From Cymodocea nodosa (Eukaryota; Streptophyta; Magnoliopsida; Alismatales; Cymodoceaceae): 64,000 nucleotides of DNA. Within the stretch, counting starts at the first letter, position 1. The number at the start of each line of letters is the position of its first letter. The stretch is from contig CM072344.1 of assembly GCA_036874045.1 (NCBI GenBank), forward strand, positions 9,582,501 to 9,646,500. The letters run 5' to 3'. Of the stretch, positions 23,149-36,267 are shown one piece after another. The position numbers and the translations under genes were made by a program. The notes under the pieces were generated by a model that ran no database searches, was not told the origin of the DNA, and saw nothing but the letters and a program-made list of their open reading frames with translations.

Positions 23149-26100
23149 TTACACATCACATAAACTACAAATACATAAATTTAATCTAATGTTGTAGAAT
23201 GTATTTTCGTCTAGAGGTTTTGTAAATATATCAGCTAATTGATTTTTACTAGACACAAATTCTAATTTAATTTTTCCTTTAATTACGTTATCTCTTAGAA
23301 AATGATGTCTAACCTCTATATGCTTTGCTCTTGAATGTAATACAGGATTTTTGGAAAGATTTATTGTAGAACTACTGTCACAATAAATCTTAGTTGAATC
23401 ATAAGATAATCCAAAATCTTCTAAAGTTTGCTTTATCTACAGAATCTAAGTGCAACACAATGTAGCAGCAACATATTCAGCTTCTGTAGTAGAAAGTGCT
23501 ACACAGTTTTACTTTTTACTAAACCATGACACCAAATTATTTCCCAATAATTGACATGTGCCACTAGTACTCTTTCTATTAGATTTAGATCCCGCATAAT
23601 CAGCATCAGTATATCCTATAAGATCTATTGAATTATCCTTAGAATAATATAGTTTGAAATGTTTAGTTCCTTGTATATATCTAAATATTCTTTTAACTGC
23701 AATTGAATGTGATTCTTTAGGATTAGATTGAAATCTAGCACAAACACATACAACAAACATAATATCAGGTCTACTAGTTGTCAAATAAAGTAAAGAACCA
23801 ATCATACTTCTGTATTTTCTTTGATCTATTGATTTTCCTTTGTCATCAATATCTAACTTTAAAGAAGTACTCATAGGAGTTCCTCGAATCCTTGTGTCAT
23901 TAAAATTAAATTTCTTAAGCATTTCATCTACATATTTTTCCTGATTTAAAAATATACCTTTATCCATTTGCTTAATTTGAAGTCCTAGAAAATATGAAAG
24001 TTCTCCTATCATACTCATTTCAAACTGATTAGTTATCTCTTCAGAGAATATTTTTATCAGCTTATCAGAGGTTGCTCCAAAGATTATATCATCCACGTAT
24101 ATTTGAACAACAATCTGATATTTACCATCTCTCTTGATAAATAGAGTATGATCCAATTTTCCCATGATATAGCCTTTTTCTATTAAAAAAGTAGATAATC
24201 TTTCATACCATGATCTAGGTGCTTGCTTCAAACCATATAAGGCTTTCTTCAATTTATACACAGTCAGGATTTTTAATATCTTCAAATCCAGGTGATTGTT
24301 TTACATAAACTTCTTCATTAATTAAACCATTTAGAAATGCACTCTTTACATCCATTTAATATAATTTAAAATCCATATAACAAGCATAGGCCAATAATAT
24401 TCTAATACTTTCTAACCTAGCCACAGGAGCAAATGTTTCATCATAATCTAGTCATTCCTATGTATACCCTTGTGCAACTAATTTAGCTTTGTTCCTTATA
24501 ACTTGACTAGTTTCGTTAGTTTTGTTTCTAAAGATCCACTTTGTACCTATTATGGACTGATTTTCTAGTGGAGAGACTAATTCCCAAACATCATTTCTAA
24601 TGAATTGATTTAGTTCTTCTTGCATTGCCACTATCTAATTTTCATCAGATAATGCTTCTTCTATATTCTTTGGTTCCACCATAGAAACAAACATACACAT
24701 ACTATTTAAATTTACTGAAGCTCTAGTTTTAACTCCCTCATTAATATTACCAATGACTTGAGTAATGGGATGTGATGAAGAATAACACCAATTTCTCTTA
24801 TTTTCCTCAATATTCTTATCAACATCTAAAGGTCCATCATTTTCATCATTAGTTTGATCATCTAAGTTCATATTTTGATTTTCTCAGATAAATCTTCAAT
24901 CTTTCTATTGATCTCTAACTCTTTTGAGAGATTGATCATATCATCATTATCAGCTTTAGATTGAGATTCTCTAAAAGAATTTTCATTGAAACTTACGTGG
25001 AGGGTTTCTTCAATAGTCCTAGAAGTCTTGTTATATACTCTATAGGCTTTACTTCTAGTAGAGTAACCTACAAAAATTCCTTCATCTGCTTTGGCTTGAA
25101 ATTTATCCCTTCTATCCTTAGTATTAAGAATAAAATACTTGCAGCCAAATGGTTTCATATAAGAAATTTTTGGAACCCTATTAAACATAATTTCAAAAGG
25201 AGTTTTATTAACATAAGGTCTTAAATGACTTCTGTTAATAACATAACAAGCTATATTCACTACTTCAACCCAAAGATTTTGAGGTAACTTATGTTCATTC
25301 AACATAGTTCTGGCCATTTCTTGAAGTGATCTATTCTTTCTCTCAACAACACCATTTTGAGATGGTGCTCTTGGAAAAGAAAAACTATGATCAATACCAT
25401 GATCTATACAATAATTATCCAATTGATCATTATCAAATTCAGTATCATGATCACTTCTAAGTTTTTGAATAGAGACACTTTGTTCATTTTGAACAAAATT
25501 ACAAAACATTTTAAATTTTTCAAAAACTTGTCTTAGATGCTAGAAAATATACCCAAGTGTATCTAGAGAAGTCATCTACTAAAACAAATACATACCGTTT
25601 ACCACCAAGACTCATGATTCTTGTTAGTCCAAATAGATCCATATGTATAAGTTCTAAGACTCTCTTGCTTGAAATATCAGTTTTGGATTTGAAAGAGTTT
25701 TTGTGAAGTTTACCTAAGTCACATGCATCAGACATAAAGTCTTTTGAGTATTTAATCTTTGGTAAACCTCTCACTAAATATTTTCTAGATAATTTATGTA
25801 ACAGTTTCATATTTATATGCCCAATCCTTCTATGCCATAGATATGCATCACTAGTTTCAGCTAGCAAACATGAATTTAAATCAACTGCACCAAAAGGTAA
25901 AGATAAAATACATACAGAACCTTTTCTTTTAGTAATAAACTTAATTTCATCTATATTTTTATCAATAATTTTGCATACATTATCTTTAAACACCACATAA
26001 TATCCATTTTCAGTTAGTTTTATAACACTCAGCAAATTAAATCCTAGGTTTTCTACATATAGTACATTCGAAATAACACAAGTCGGAGTTATTTGAACAT

Positions 26101-26260
26101 TGCCCATACCTATGATTTTATCTTTGCTTTTGTTTCCAAATGTTACACTTCCATTCATGGTATTTGTAAAATTTTGTAGTAGACTTTTCTGCCTGGTCAT
26201 GTGACTTGACGCTCCACTGTCCAATATCCATTTTGATGTTGTTTCCTCCTGCAAAACAAA
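23149..26260 (-). pseudogene. pol of element B (protease, integrase, RT, RNase H), broken
   Basis: Protease LDSGASSH lies near 26200-26225. Integrase zinc finger WHRRIGH and CDLGKLH motifs lie near 25840-25700, with an intact-looking core down to GVVERKNRSL (near 25330). RT keeps YVDD at 24088-24099, and one long open piece (24285-23509) covers RT and part of RNase H (YTDADYAGSKS). The polyprotein ends at 23149. Breaks: a frameshift near 25520, one near 24870 (one A short compared with A), stops near 24636, 24450 and 24355, a shift near 24270 and stops after 23509. More of RT is readable here than in A. Confidence 0.9.
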
Positions 26261-28533
26261 TTAAGAAAAACTTTTTCTTGGTACCCAATGTTGTTGAGGA
26301 CCAAGTTCATTAAACGCATATTTCTTCTTTTTGTTTAAAAATAGTTTAACATTATCATTTACATTCTTATTAGTTGTAAGTACTATAGACTTATTTTTAA
26401 CATCATACTTACTTATAGCATTATTGCTCTTATAATCATTCTTTTTGTTTTCAGGTGTAGTATAATCAAGACCAAACTGATTTTTATAAGATGTTAATTT
26501 ATTTTGGTCATGCTCATACATTTCAGTAAGTTCATACCAAGATTTTGTACTTTCATTTGAATTTTCAGTACATACAAAATCTTTTTATGCACATAAATTT
26601 TCAAATAAAGAATATGCAGAATGAGTAATTGGTCTAACACCAGTGTTTTGAAATACATGCTCGAGTTTCTGAATTTCCAATTTACTACAATTGTCTGAAA
26701 TTTTAGAAACATTAGTAATTGAATTTCCAAAACAAGAAACAATATTTTTAGAAACATTTATAATCATCTTAGAAGTACATTTTGACAAATCACATTGATT
26801 TATATTATTACTACATGATTCATCCCTTGGAGTACCTACTTCTACATATTTATTACCTTGTTTCATGATAAAAGGAATTTTAGTCTTAGATTTACTTGAA
26901 CTACAACTAACAAATCATTTATTGGCTTGAGATTCAGGATATTCAGGATAATCAAATCCTAAACCAAATTTATATGACACCGCAGGGGTACTAGTTAGTT
27001 TATCTAACTTAATTTGACTTAAATTCCATTTCTCAATGGTAGAATTTAAATTTAGCTCTCTCAGTTTTAATTTATCTATCTCTAATTCAAGTTCATTTAT
27101 ATTGTTTCTCAACATTTCATTTTCAGATTCTATCTTTAATTTTTCAGCATTTGTATTCTATATTTGTTCATGCAAGACACATTCATTAAATCTAAATTTA
27201 TGCAAATCTCTAGCATGATTTTCATTATCACATTTAAACTTTTCTAAAGTAGTCGATAAGAAACAATTTTCTTCTTCCACAATGGATAAAGAGTTTCTAA
27301 TATTCTTATTTTCCAGTTTACAAACTTTAAGTTTTTGTAATAACGCATGATAAGCACATAATAATTCATCAAAGTTGAAATCTGAAAAACTTTCAGGGTT
27401 AGATATTACCTCAAACTCATCTGCCATGAAGCACACATGAGCAACGTCTTCTAACTCTTGTTATCCTTTTGAATGTGAAGATTTTGATGATGATTCCTCA
27501 GATTCAAACTCTTCAGACGTGTCATCCCAAGTGACCTTCAAAGCCTTTTTCTTGTAAAACTTTTTCTAAGTTTTTTGAGTCGTCTTCTTCTGATTTGTCC
27601 TACTTTGCTTTTCATTTTTCCTTATAGGATAATCTAGAGAAAGATGTCTAGGTTTCTTGCAGTTGTAACATACATACTTTCTAGATGAAGAATTCTTGTC
27701 ATTTAGTGATTTTGACATTGAGGGTTTATCATTCTTGTTCCTTTACTGTTTCCTAGTTTTCCATGCTTTTTTGAATTTCCTAATCAGCAAAATCAAATCC
27801 TCGTTAGAATCAGTAGATATATTAGAATTTGAATTAATTTTAAAGGCTATTTCTTTCTTCATTTTTAGTTTGTTGTGACTTAGTGATTCATTTAATTGAA
27901 CTTCATAAGCTGTTAAGTTTCCTATAAGTTCATTCATGGTATAAACATTTAAATCTCATGATTCCTCAATTGATGTTACTTTTTGAGACCGTTTAGAACT
28001 TGGATCTGAGAATTTTCCTCACCAAATCCTTTTGTTCAAAATTCTTTCCTAAGCATTTTAAAGAGTTTATAATATTAAGAAATCTGGAAAACATCTCAGA
28101 AATACTATCGTCTTCGTGCATCTTAAAGAATTCATGTTTATGAATCAACATGTTTATGAATCAACATGTTTATTTTAGTCTCTTTAACTTGAGAAGTACC
28201 TTCATATGAAACTTCTAATGCATGTCACACCTCATAAGCAGATTTATATGCCAATACTTTACTGAACTATTCATAACTCAATGCACAAAATAAAATATTT
28301 AAGCCCTTAGCATTCAAAGTTTCATTTTCATTTTCAGTAATTGTCTAAAAATTATAAGGGGTAGATAATGGAGTATATGGTTTAGAAATCATGAACCATA
28401 ACTTATGATCTATACTTTGAAGAAAAGCAGTCATCCTATATTTCCAATATTCAAAATGTATTCCATCAAATAAAGGAAGACAATTAAGATTTTGGCATTC
28501 ATATAAAGAAAAATTACCATTTCCAGTAGCCAT
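26261..28533 (-). pseudogene. gag of element B, broken
   Basis: Starts at 28533 (MATGNGNFSLYE). A TAG stops the frame near 28345 and more stops follow in the capsid part. A 16-bp duplication at 28138-28169 shifts the frame. The zinc knuckle near 27630-27670 keeps CYNCKKPRH, but the last Cys is replaced by Tyr. The Lys/Glu-rich coiled-coil-like region follows, with stops at 27158 and 26915 and a final TAA at 26261-26263, all three at the same sites as in A. Confidence 0.85.
28138..28169 (-). repeat. 16-bp tandem duplication in gag of B
   Basis: TTTATGAATCAACATG occurs twice in a row (28138-28153, 28154-28169). A has one copy. Sixteen bases are not a multiple of three, so the frame is broken. 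Confidence 0.9.
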
Positions 28534-28719
28534 CTTACCTTAGATTTTTCAACCTATTTGATTTTAAATAGTCTAAAAACTTTAAAAGAACTTGAGCCTT
28601 AAATCAAGAAAGTTAAACGTATGCTCAGATATTAATTTCTGTTTAAAAACAATGAATGTAGAATAAGCAATGATATTAAATAAGTTGGTATCGATTTTAT
28701 ATCAAAGATTATTAACAAA

Positions 28720-28731
28720 GCTCTGATACCA
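28720..28731 (-). other. Primer-binding site of element B (initiator tRNA-Met)
   Basis: On the minus strand this reads TGGTATCAGAGC, the full 12-base complement of the plant initiator tRNA-Met 3' end. It lies two bases inside the LTR end at 28734. Confidence 0.92.
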
Positions 28732-28733
28732 CT

Positions 28734-30331
28734 TGTAGGATCGTATGGCTACACAAGAGGGGGGTGAATTGTGTTTTTCAACTTTTTCCGATTATAATTG
28801 AAACTTCAATACTTAAAAACAAGTAGAGACACTGTTCTCATAAAATCATTTTTATTCAAGGTTTCAATTACAATATACAATTCAATTCTCCTCAAAAATT
28901 GTAGATGCAATTATATATCGATATCATGTATCATCTAAACAATTTCATAACTACAAACAAAGAAAACTAATTTACGGAATTTAAAACATTTCTCCTTGTT
29001 TGAGATCTTTCTTCTTCTTCTTCTTCTTCTTCTTCTTTCTTATTCAGCAATTCTTCAGTGACGAATATCTTGTCTTTTTATGCTTCACCGAATTTGCTTT
29101 CTTCTGATACTTCAAATCTTCAATGACGTAAATCTTACCTTTTTATGCTTCGCTGGACTTTCTTCCACCTGAGAGCTTTTCCCCAAAGAGGTGTTTTTGA
29201 TCCTTGAAAAGATGTTTCGTTTGATGTGCAAGGATAGTTTGATCCTTAAAAAGATTTTTCATTTTGTGTGCAAGGATAGTTTGATCAACGAGAACTCTAT
29301 GCCTTTTATACTGTATCTTCATTTCATGCATATCCTCCACGTTTAATCACCACTAGTTTTCCACTTCTCCATGTCTTTTCTTTTTCCTTCATCGAAACAC
29401 ACACGTTCTGACCTACGTTTATATTTCGAATTTTCTTTAATCATCAGTCTTGAATCTCTGAAAAATTTCCTGCAAAATAAACTTTCTCATCCAAAATTTT
29501 TCATTAATGTAATAAGTAGTCGTTACTTTAATGTTAACTAAACGAGTAACACAAGTATATATATAACTTAACGTTTCTAACTTAACGAATTCCTCATGTA
29601 CCATTTCACGTGACAAGTATTGTAGCCAACTTAATGAACTAAGTCTGTGGTGTTACGCTAACTCAACGAACCATCTCCGTTGTGTTACGATAATTCAACG
29701 AACCAGTAATATACAAATGTTTTTATATTAAGAATTTTACCACGTGCAAAAATAACAACTTATGTTTATAACGCTAACCTAACGCATTGCCTTAGTGTTC
29801 AATATAGCAACTCAACACGTTTAGTTATGCTAACTTAACAAGTTAAGCATGTGCACCTCACGTGATACAATATAACATTCGTAACTTATAATTTCACCAT
29901 GTGTATAACACTAACTTAACAAGTTCGTCTCTTCTTTTACTCACTAGCTTAACGAGTTCTCACATGACATATTTTAACCTTTAAGCCTCTAACTTAACGA
30001 GTTCTCACGTGACCTCTATACAAATAACACTCTAACTTAACGAGTTGTCTAAATGTGCACTATTCATGATACAAAAGATATAACTTTAAAACATATCATG
30101 CTTTCAATAAAAACACACGTTAACTTAACGTTTAGTTAAATGAGAAATTAATGCAATGAAACGACTAGTTATTAACTTAGTATAATTTCAGATCCAATAC
30201 AGACAAATATTTATGTTAGTAAGCTTTTTCTGTATTAATTGATGAATTTCATTTCTTTTCACAAGCAATAGTAATTGAGCAAATATGATTATTTTCATTC
30301 AGCACACATCATCAAAACAAAATACTCAACA
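28734..30331 (-). repeat. 5' LTR of element B (1598 bp)
   Basis: On the minus strand it starts TGTTGAGTATTT (30331) and ends GATCCTACA (28734). It matches both LTRs of A. It keeps the 77-bp block lost from A's 3' LTR, has one copy of the 45-bp unit, two copies of the 43-bp repeat (about 29200-29290) and a CTT-rich microsatellite near 29008-29040. Confidence 0.92.
29305..29310 (-). promoter_or_regulatory. Probable TATA box of the LTR of B
   Basis: The minus strand reads TATAAAAGGC at the site matching TATAAA in both LTRs of A. Confidence 0.5.
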
Positions 30332-30647
30332 ATAACTGTACGAGGGTTCGTACAGTTAGAAGGAGAACTAGACGAAGGATTGATGCCTTGCCAAGTTGAT
30401 TTAGCTTTGAGTAAAGTTGGAGACACTAGGTTTTGAGTAGACCAAAACTTCTAAGGATAGTGAATTCTTGAGTAGGGACTCAAGGAGTGGGCATACGTAC
30501 CTAAGTTGAGGGAAATCACTATAAATTGTCTGTGTTTTAATCTTTATTTTATTTCCACATTACCTAAATTTAAAAAGAGACCAAAAATACTACAAAATTT
30601 GCAGTATATTTAATTCACCCCCTCATAAGTATAAACATTTCCTAACA
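30332..30647 (+). mobile_element. LTR J: 3' part of another copia-type LTR
   Basis: It ends TTAATTCACCCCCTC...CCTAACA at 30647, like the U5 ends of the Sirevirus LTRs here. It opens with a strong inverted repeat (30333-30358). No primer site follows, so the internal part is gone. Element B ends exactly at its left edge, so B probably inserted into this LTR. The lineage cannot be fixed. Confidence 0.45.
30333..30358. repeat. Perfect 11-bp inverted repeat with 4-nt loop
   Basis: TAACTGTACGA (30333-30343) and TCGTACAGTTA (30348-30358) are exact reverse complements around GGGT. It is a stronger version of the AACT...AGTT palindromes in the other LTRs. Confidence 0.9.
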
Positions 30648-33340
30648 AAGGCTACTATCACATTCTTGTCGGGAGCTTTTGTCATGTTGAGCACATTGTC
30701 TCCAAATTCAAAGAGAAGGGTGAGAAGACGAGGTCATAGTTGTGATGAAGGTGTTTCTCAAGATTCAAAGGGAGAGGGGTGAGAATCGATGAAATCCTTC
30801 TCCTTTTATATGAAGGAAAGTTTAACATAATTTTCTCATGATTCCATTCAGCACAAACAAATCCAATATTTTCCAAACATTCTTTTTTCCTTATTTCTTG
30901 GAATTCTAATCAACATAAACCCCCTCGTAAGTGTGAATGAGTAGGTATGAATAAGTTGTGTTTGTTTAACACGTATGTATGGTGCATGAGTGCAATATAT
31001 AAGGTGTGATGCACGATGTGAGTATGATGCATGCATGTACACAAGTATGCATAGATAAGTATGGATGTAAATGCATGAGCATGTGTGTGCATGAGTATGA
31101 ATTAAGCTTAGAAAATACATGAAATGTGAGTGCAAATAGATAGGAGTTATGCATGCTTAAGTGTTCAAGCTCACAAAGAGGATGTTACACAACTGGAACC
31201 CCCCTTTCTTTTCTTTGCATGAACAACGCCTATCCAAAGCTTGGTCTAGTAACCTACTCTGAGTTCTTGTAGCTTGTAGGAGAAGTGATTGAGCATCCTC
31301 TTCCTTACATAATCATTACCACAGACAAGCAACATTCGTCCGTTTAAGGTAGAGGAGCGGATGGGCGGCGTAGATTCATTAAGCGTGGTAGGGAAAGCAA
31401 CTAGTGGTGGAAGATGGAGTGACGACACAGAAGCAACGATTGCAATGCCGTCTTTCCACGGGTGAAAATACACACGGATGGAAGATGACGTCTACCCATC
31501 ACCCCCTTCGCTTCTTTTTTTAAATGTGAATATGTTTTTTTTTCTTTTTTTTAACTATAAAAATTTTGTGATAACACCCATTTAGCTAAGGTAACAATAT
31601 TCTTTAACTTTTTTCAAAGGAAACGAGAGAAAGTCATGTTTATTGTGTTCGTCTCAAACCTCAGCCAATAGCATAGACTCTGGCATGACTCCTCAAAACC
31701 ATCGAGTTCGTAAAATTCTTGCAAATCAATACAAAAGGGAATCAAGAGCAATGATCTCCCTTTCCAAAAAAAGGGAGTCATTAATCCATTTTTAAATATC
31801 ATTTTTCAAAGTAAATTTGAATTCACCAATCACTCTCGAATCGAGAATGTCGGCTTTTCAAATCCTCCTGTTATAGCAACACTTTAAAATCCTCCTGTTA
31901 TAGTTCCACGTAAAAAATCATAAATCAACACGCTTGGTAACTTGGTAACTTTCAGAATGATAGGACCCGTATACGCACATTCCTGTCGGATTTTCCGAAG
32001 AGGATAATGCCATTATTGATCTTGAAGTCAGATCTCTTTACTAAGAATAAATTAGAAGATAACAACTATTAAGTAATTTACACTACAATTATATAATTTC
32101 ATAATCCCCAGTAAGGTTCAAATCCTAATAACATTCTCTTCCTAATTCAAGAAAAGGTAAAGATTACTTGCGCTATCTTACCATTTATTTACCTTCCTGC
32201 TGATTGCTGAACCATATTCTATGAACAGTGAGAGGTAATTAATTAGCACCTTCAGATTAAGCAACGCTATTAAGCACATCAATATACCCACAGAAACATT
32301 ATTTGACATAACAAGATCTTTAACAGCTAAATGGTTAAACATCCACGCATCATAGTCTGAATCTTGTTTCCAGTGGTAAATTAGGAGCTTTTACAATTTA
32401 GCATTAACATTTCATCACCTTTAACCATAAATAAATGCTCAAGTTAGATATTAGGAAAAGTACTGAAAAAGATCACAATTCTTAACAATGTAACCATTTT
32501 TTGAATGTTAACAATGTAATTTCTGCCAATAGCATTCGCGATTATTGCAAACAAAAACAGAGATTTGTAGCTTGTTAACTTCTTCTAACAAGTTCAAAGA
32601 TTGAAATAACCTCCCGAAAGAAAGTCCGCAAGGAAATCCCACTTGAACGGCTTCCAAGAAAACAAGAGAGGGCAACTGAAGTTAATCATCCTCATCTGTG
32701 AGAAAATAACTAACTGTTGATAAAAGGAACACCAGGACAAAAGACGCAGTGTGTTTAGACTGAACTGATATAATTAGAAAACTTGAAATTTGTTATAAGA
32801 AAGAGCATGCAAAATTAAACAGTGAATTCAACAAAGTACTTTTAGACAAAAGGAATATAGATAAGCTACATGCATAGGATGAAAGTGATGGAAGCAGAAT
32901 CAAAGTAGTTTCCAAAGAGAGGATGGAAGAAAACAGCCCAATATTCTGTTGCTGGCACTTGTATAAGAAAAACACTATCTATGCTGGACAGCAATGCGCA
33001 TGGTAGCATTGCAGATGTAGTTGACGACATGTTTCTTCCATGGAGTCTCCCTTCTTAAATTGATTTTGGTACTAAATATCCAACATAACAAAACGTTTCG
33101 GATCATAGAAGTTTTCCCCCAAGTCAACATCCGTATTCATTACTTAATTTTAAGCACAGAAGCAGGTGCTTTTTAAATTTATTATAAGAAAATGCTTTTT
33201 AAATTTATTCTGAAACCACAAAAGCTGGGAAAATTCAGCTATTGTAGGAATGGCAATTTCTCAACTTATAACTCAATGTGCATATATTGAATCAACTGTC
33301 AAACATCCTTAATAGTGATGCAAGTAGTTAAATAAGGCTG
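30648..33340. other. Unassigned intergenic DNA
   Basis: No gene recognised. 30960-31110 is a run of mixed GTATG/TGCATG steps, largely alternating purine and pyrimidine. At 31181-31189 GATGTTACA reads on the minus strand as TGTAACATC, a start seen in Ty3/gypsy chromovirus LTRs, but no second end was found. At 31834-31846 there is a small palindrome TCTCGA-A-TCGAGA, and at 31860-31903 AAATCCTCCTGTTATAG occurs twice with a 27-bp period. Short ORFs here show no recognisable domain. Confidence 0.4.
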
Positions 33341-33359
33341 CTTGGGGCTACATGGTTAA

Positions 33360-33635
33360 ATGCAGGATGAGGAAATTAGGAGTGTCTTCAGTGAAGCCAA
33401 CATGTGTGCCCATAAGCTGGCACATTTCACCAGCGGGCACAAATGCAATTGTTTCGCTGAATCTTCATCTGGTCCAGATTGTACCTCCTCAGATATTTTT
33501 AAGGAAAAACTCAGAAATAGGGAGAGAACTCCCTGTTTCCCTTTTAAAAGAGACATAGAAAATGCTTTGTACACAATGTGGATTATGATATATGAGGACT
33601 ATGTAAAATCAATCAGACTCCCTTTTTTTAAGTAA
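33360..33635 (+). pseudogene. Possible RNase H-like (RVT_3) C-terminal remnant
   Basis: A 91-codon open stretch contains VFSEANMCAHKLAHFTSGH near its start. This resembles the end of plant RNase H-like domains (R-x-A-N-x-x-A-H-x-L-A), found in LINE polyproteins and in small host proteins. The catalytic Asp/Glu residues would lie upstream, and I cannot find them in the preceding sequence. It is most likely a LINE or retrogene fragment. The match is short, so confidence is low. Confidence 0.35.
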
Positions 33636-33640
33636 AATCA

Positions 33641-35343
33641 CTTAGATTCTGACAAGTGATTAGGAATTTTGGGGAGTTGAAAGCACCATGACTAGCCTTA
33701 GAATTTCACAATCAAGCTCAAGCTGGATTATCTAGGTTATAGGGCATAAGACACAAAGTTACCATAGAAAATGCTATTGATTTTGTACAAATCTATCATG
33801 TCAAACTTGTTTACCTTAAATAATGGTCATAATATGAAAATCCCACAATAGGTACTACCACAATTTGAAGTAAATAATGCCAAAGTACCAAAACAAGTAA
33901 ATCATGTATTGTTAGTGAGATTACTTAAGATAAATTATCAGCATCATAGGGTTAGTTTATGGATAGACTGCACCATGGTGCAATGGCAATAGATGACCAT
34001 TGAAAGAATGTTTACCATAAATATCTGCATTCCATAGAATCAACTAAAACAGCTCAATTAACTAGGAGTAGCAGTAGTATACATAGTTTTCACCAAAGTT
34101 CAAATCTTAGTATAACAACAATCCAAGCCATATGATGATGACGATAATGGCAAACAATGATGATGGCAGTGGAATAATACTTCACAATGAAGAGTTAGAA
34201 GCTACTCAGTCCACTTATAGGAGGGACCATTTACTTGTGCTACTCAAGATCAAGATCATGAAACCAAACCATCTTACAAACATATTATGAACTATTATCA
34301 TATTACACATGAAAAAGGATACAAATTTCTGATGACAACAAAAGGCAACAAGGGGAGGGGAATTTATTTCATTTTTGTCACAGATTTTTATGGATTTATA
34401 GATGATCTTGAAGCTCAACCTTAGCCTCAAAGTCAAGATCCCTACAGATACAGTTCCTATGGAGGATTGCATTGCCAATCTGATTACTACTTGATAGTAT
34501 GTACAAATCTGACATCATCACATGAACCAAGTCACTATGCTTCAAGTCAACATGCTTAAGAAGATGTAGAATCCAATTATAAAGCATATGACCTTTTCCA
34601 ACTATTAAAACAACTAGTACGACAAGACTACAATCACATGGCTCCATAAACACGGTCTATCCTAGAAAAACTTGAGGATATTGTCACAATATTTCATCAT
34701 TTCCCCTGAATGGTATATCACAAACACATACCTAATATAGAATATTATCAATGCTATATAGAGTACCATACCAGTTATGTCATCTAAATGACATGGAGCC
34801 ATTGTGTGATGTGGAGGAAAGAAATGATGCATAACCAAATGTTCCGAGAATATCTAGCAAACAAAGATGAGACTGCAACCCTCCAAGGCATTCAACTTAG
34901 AATTGATCTATGGTATGATTTGATAATATTAAATCATTTGACATTATAGATTATTCTTCTATTATTTCTACATGATTTAAATCATTTCCCATACATGCAC
35001 AACCACTGTATCTCTGTTTAATTGACATTTTGTGAGAGAAAATTATCTAGAAAATTTATGTAGGTATTTTTATATACTTATTGTAGCTTATTTTATCTTA
35101 CCATTGAGTTTTAAGGGAAATTTAAAGTTTTTTGGCAGTTTTTACAAAAATATAATGTTCCCACTAATATCATCCTTGATCTTTGATATGATACCAATAC
35201 TTTATAGGTAGATAACCACTTGACCGTACTTTAGATAGGCCTATAAAGTTTGATTGAGAACTGACACATATCAAAAGAACACTTGACCTTTGACCCCATG
35301 TTAGTTGAGTGTCAACACAAAACCCTTGTCCCTATGTCAAGAA
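33641..35343. other. Unassigned intergenic DNA
   Basis: No gene, RNA or repeat boundary recognised. Composition is more mixed than in the retroelements, with a short GATGATGA-rich stretch near 34130-34170. It leads into the degenerate tandem repeat that flanks element C. Confidence 0.4.
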
Positions 35344-35430
35344 GTCCTACAAAGACAAGTTTGACAGGCCAAATGGTAAGCAAATGGACTCAACCCACAA
35401 CCTCATGTCAAGCAAGCCTATGAAGACTAA
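35344..35430 (+). repeat. Left partial copy of the 267-bp tandem repeat, cut by element C
   Basis: AAAGACAAGTTTGACAGGCC and the following bases match about 43243-43335 to the right of element C. An older, weaker copy may begin near 35260. Element C therefore landed inside a tandem array. Confidence 0.7.
35426..35430 (+). repeat. Left target-site duplication of element C
   Basis: ACTAA here and ACTAA at 43071-43075 flank the element exactly. Confidence 0.95.
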
Positions 35431-36267
35431 TGTTAGGATTTTTATTTTGATAATGAATATTTTAACTTAATCTGAAAATAAGTTTAAATTAATCTAAATA
35501 TAAATTTTTACCTATTATTATTTATTAACATGTTTTGAAAAATTGTATAGTTATTAGTTAACGTTTCAAAAAAGTCAAAAAATTACGTTTAAAAACTCAT
35601 AATTATGATTTTCTGCACATGTGTTTTAAAGAACTTCAATTTTTCACATGTTTTCCATATATATTTTTAACAAATCAAAGAATTAAGATAACTGTTCGAA
35701 TTTTTATACATGAATAGTGATAACTGTTTGAGTTTTATGAATGACTAACATATATGTTGTGTTATATAGGTCACATGTTTTGCAAATAAAAAACTTGAAG
35801 AGTTATCAATTAAGTATTCAAGTTTTTACAAGTAATATAGATTAACTGTTCGACAAAAACAACTTAAAGTGAAAAATTTTATAATTCTCTAGAAGTATGT
35901 TCTTTATAGATCTAAGACAAGAGAACATGGGAATCATGCAATACATGAAAAATGTGAATAATTCAAAAGAATATGGGATCATGGAAAAATGTCAATAGTA
36001 GATGAACATACACCTCTAATTTGAAGATTATAAATAGGGAGTCTAAGTTACACTTCAGAACATCCCTTTCAATACAAAGAAATCTCTTCTAAACAAAAAA
36101 ACATCCCTATCTAGAGAGTTCAAAAATTTTTATACAACAAAATCACTTACATCACACAAGATCTACTTGAAGAGTTGAAGGTCTAAAAGAATCAAAGTTG
36201 AAGGTCTACGGAGCATTCAAAAGAACAAGAATCCAACAATTGAAGAAAAGCTTGGTAAAGTGAAGGT
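35431..36267 (+). repeat. 5' LTR of element C, 3' truncated (837 bp)
   Basis: It aligns with 42000-42827 and then departs right after TGAAGGT. The counterpart of 42828-43070 and the primer site are absent. It carries AACTTGAAGAGTTA at 35792-35805, one of the shared inverted motifs. Confidence 0.88.

Larger units (their letters stand above)
19117..30331 (-). mobile_element. Element B: minus-strand Sirevirus related to A, 3' end deleted
   Basis: Reading leftward from 30331 the order is 5' LTR (30331-28734), exact tRNA-Met primer site, gag, pol, spacer, third ORF, a polypurine tract copy, and only about 110 bp of the 3' LTR. Coding and LTR sequences match A closely. The part between the third-ORF trailer and the middle of the 3' LTR is missing, as is everything past 19117, so no second end or target duplication can be scored. 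Many private stops and frameshifts are present. It appears to have inserted into LTR J, whose remainder follows at 30332. Confidence 0.92.

Noticed and set aside
31181..31189. Minus-strand TGTAACATC as the start of a Ty3/gypsy LTR
   Set aside because: No matching CA end, second LTR or CAACT-type target duplication could be found to the left, so it is not listed as an element.
31614..31802. Minus-strand 62-codon ORF that looks gene-like
   Set aside because: The translation is not low-complexity, but I could not recognise a family or splice context; left as unassigned.
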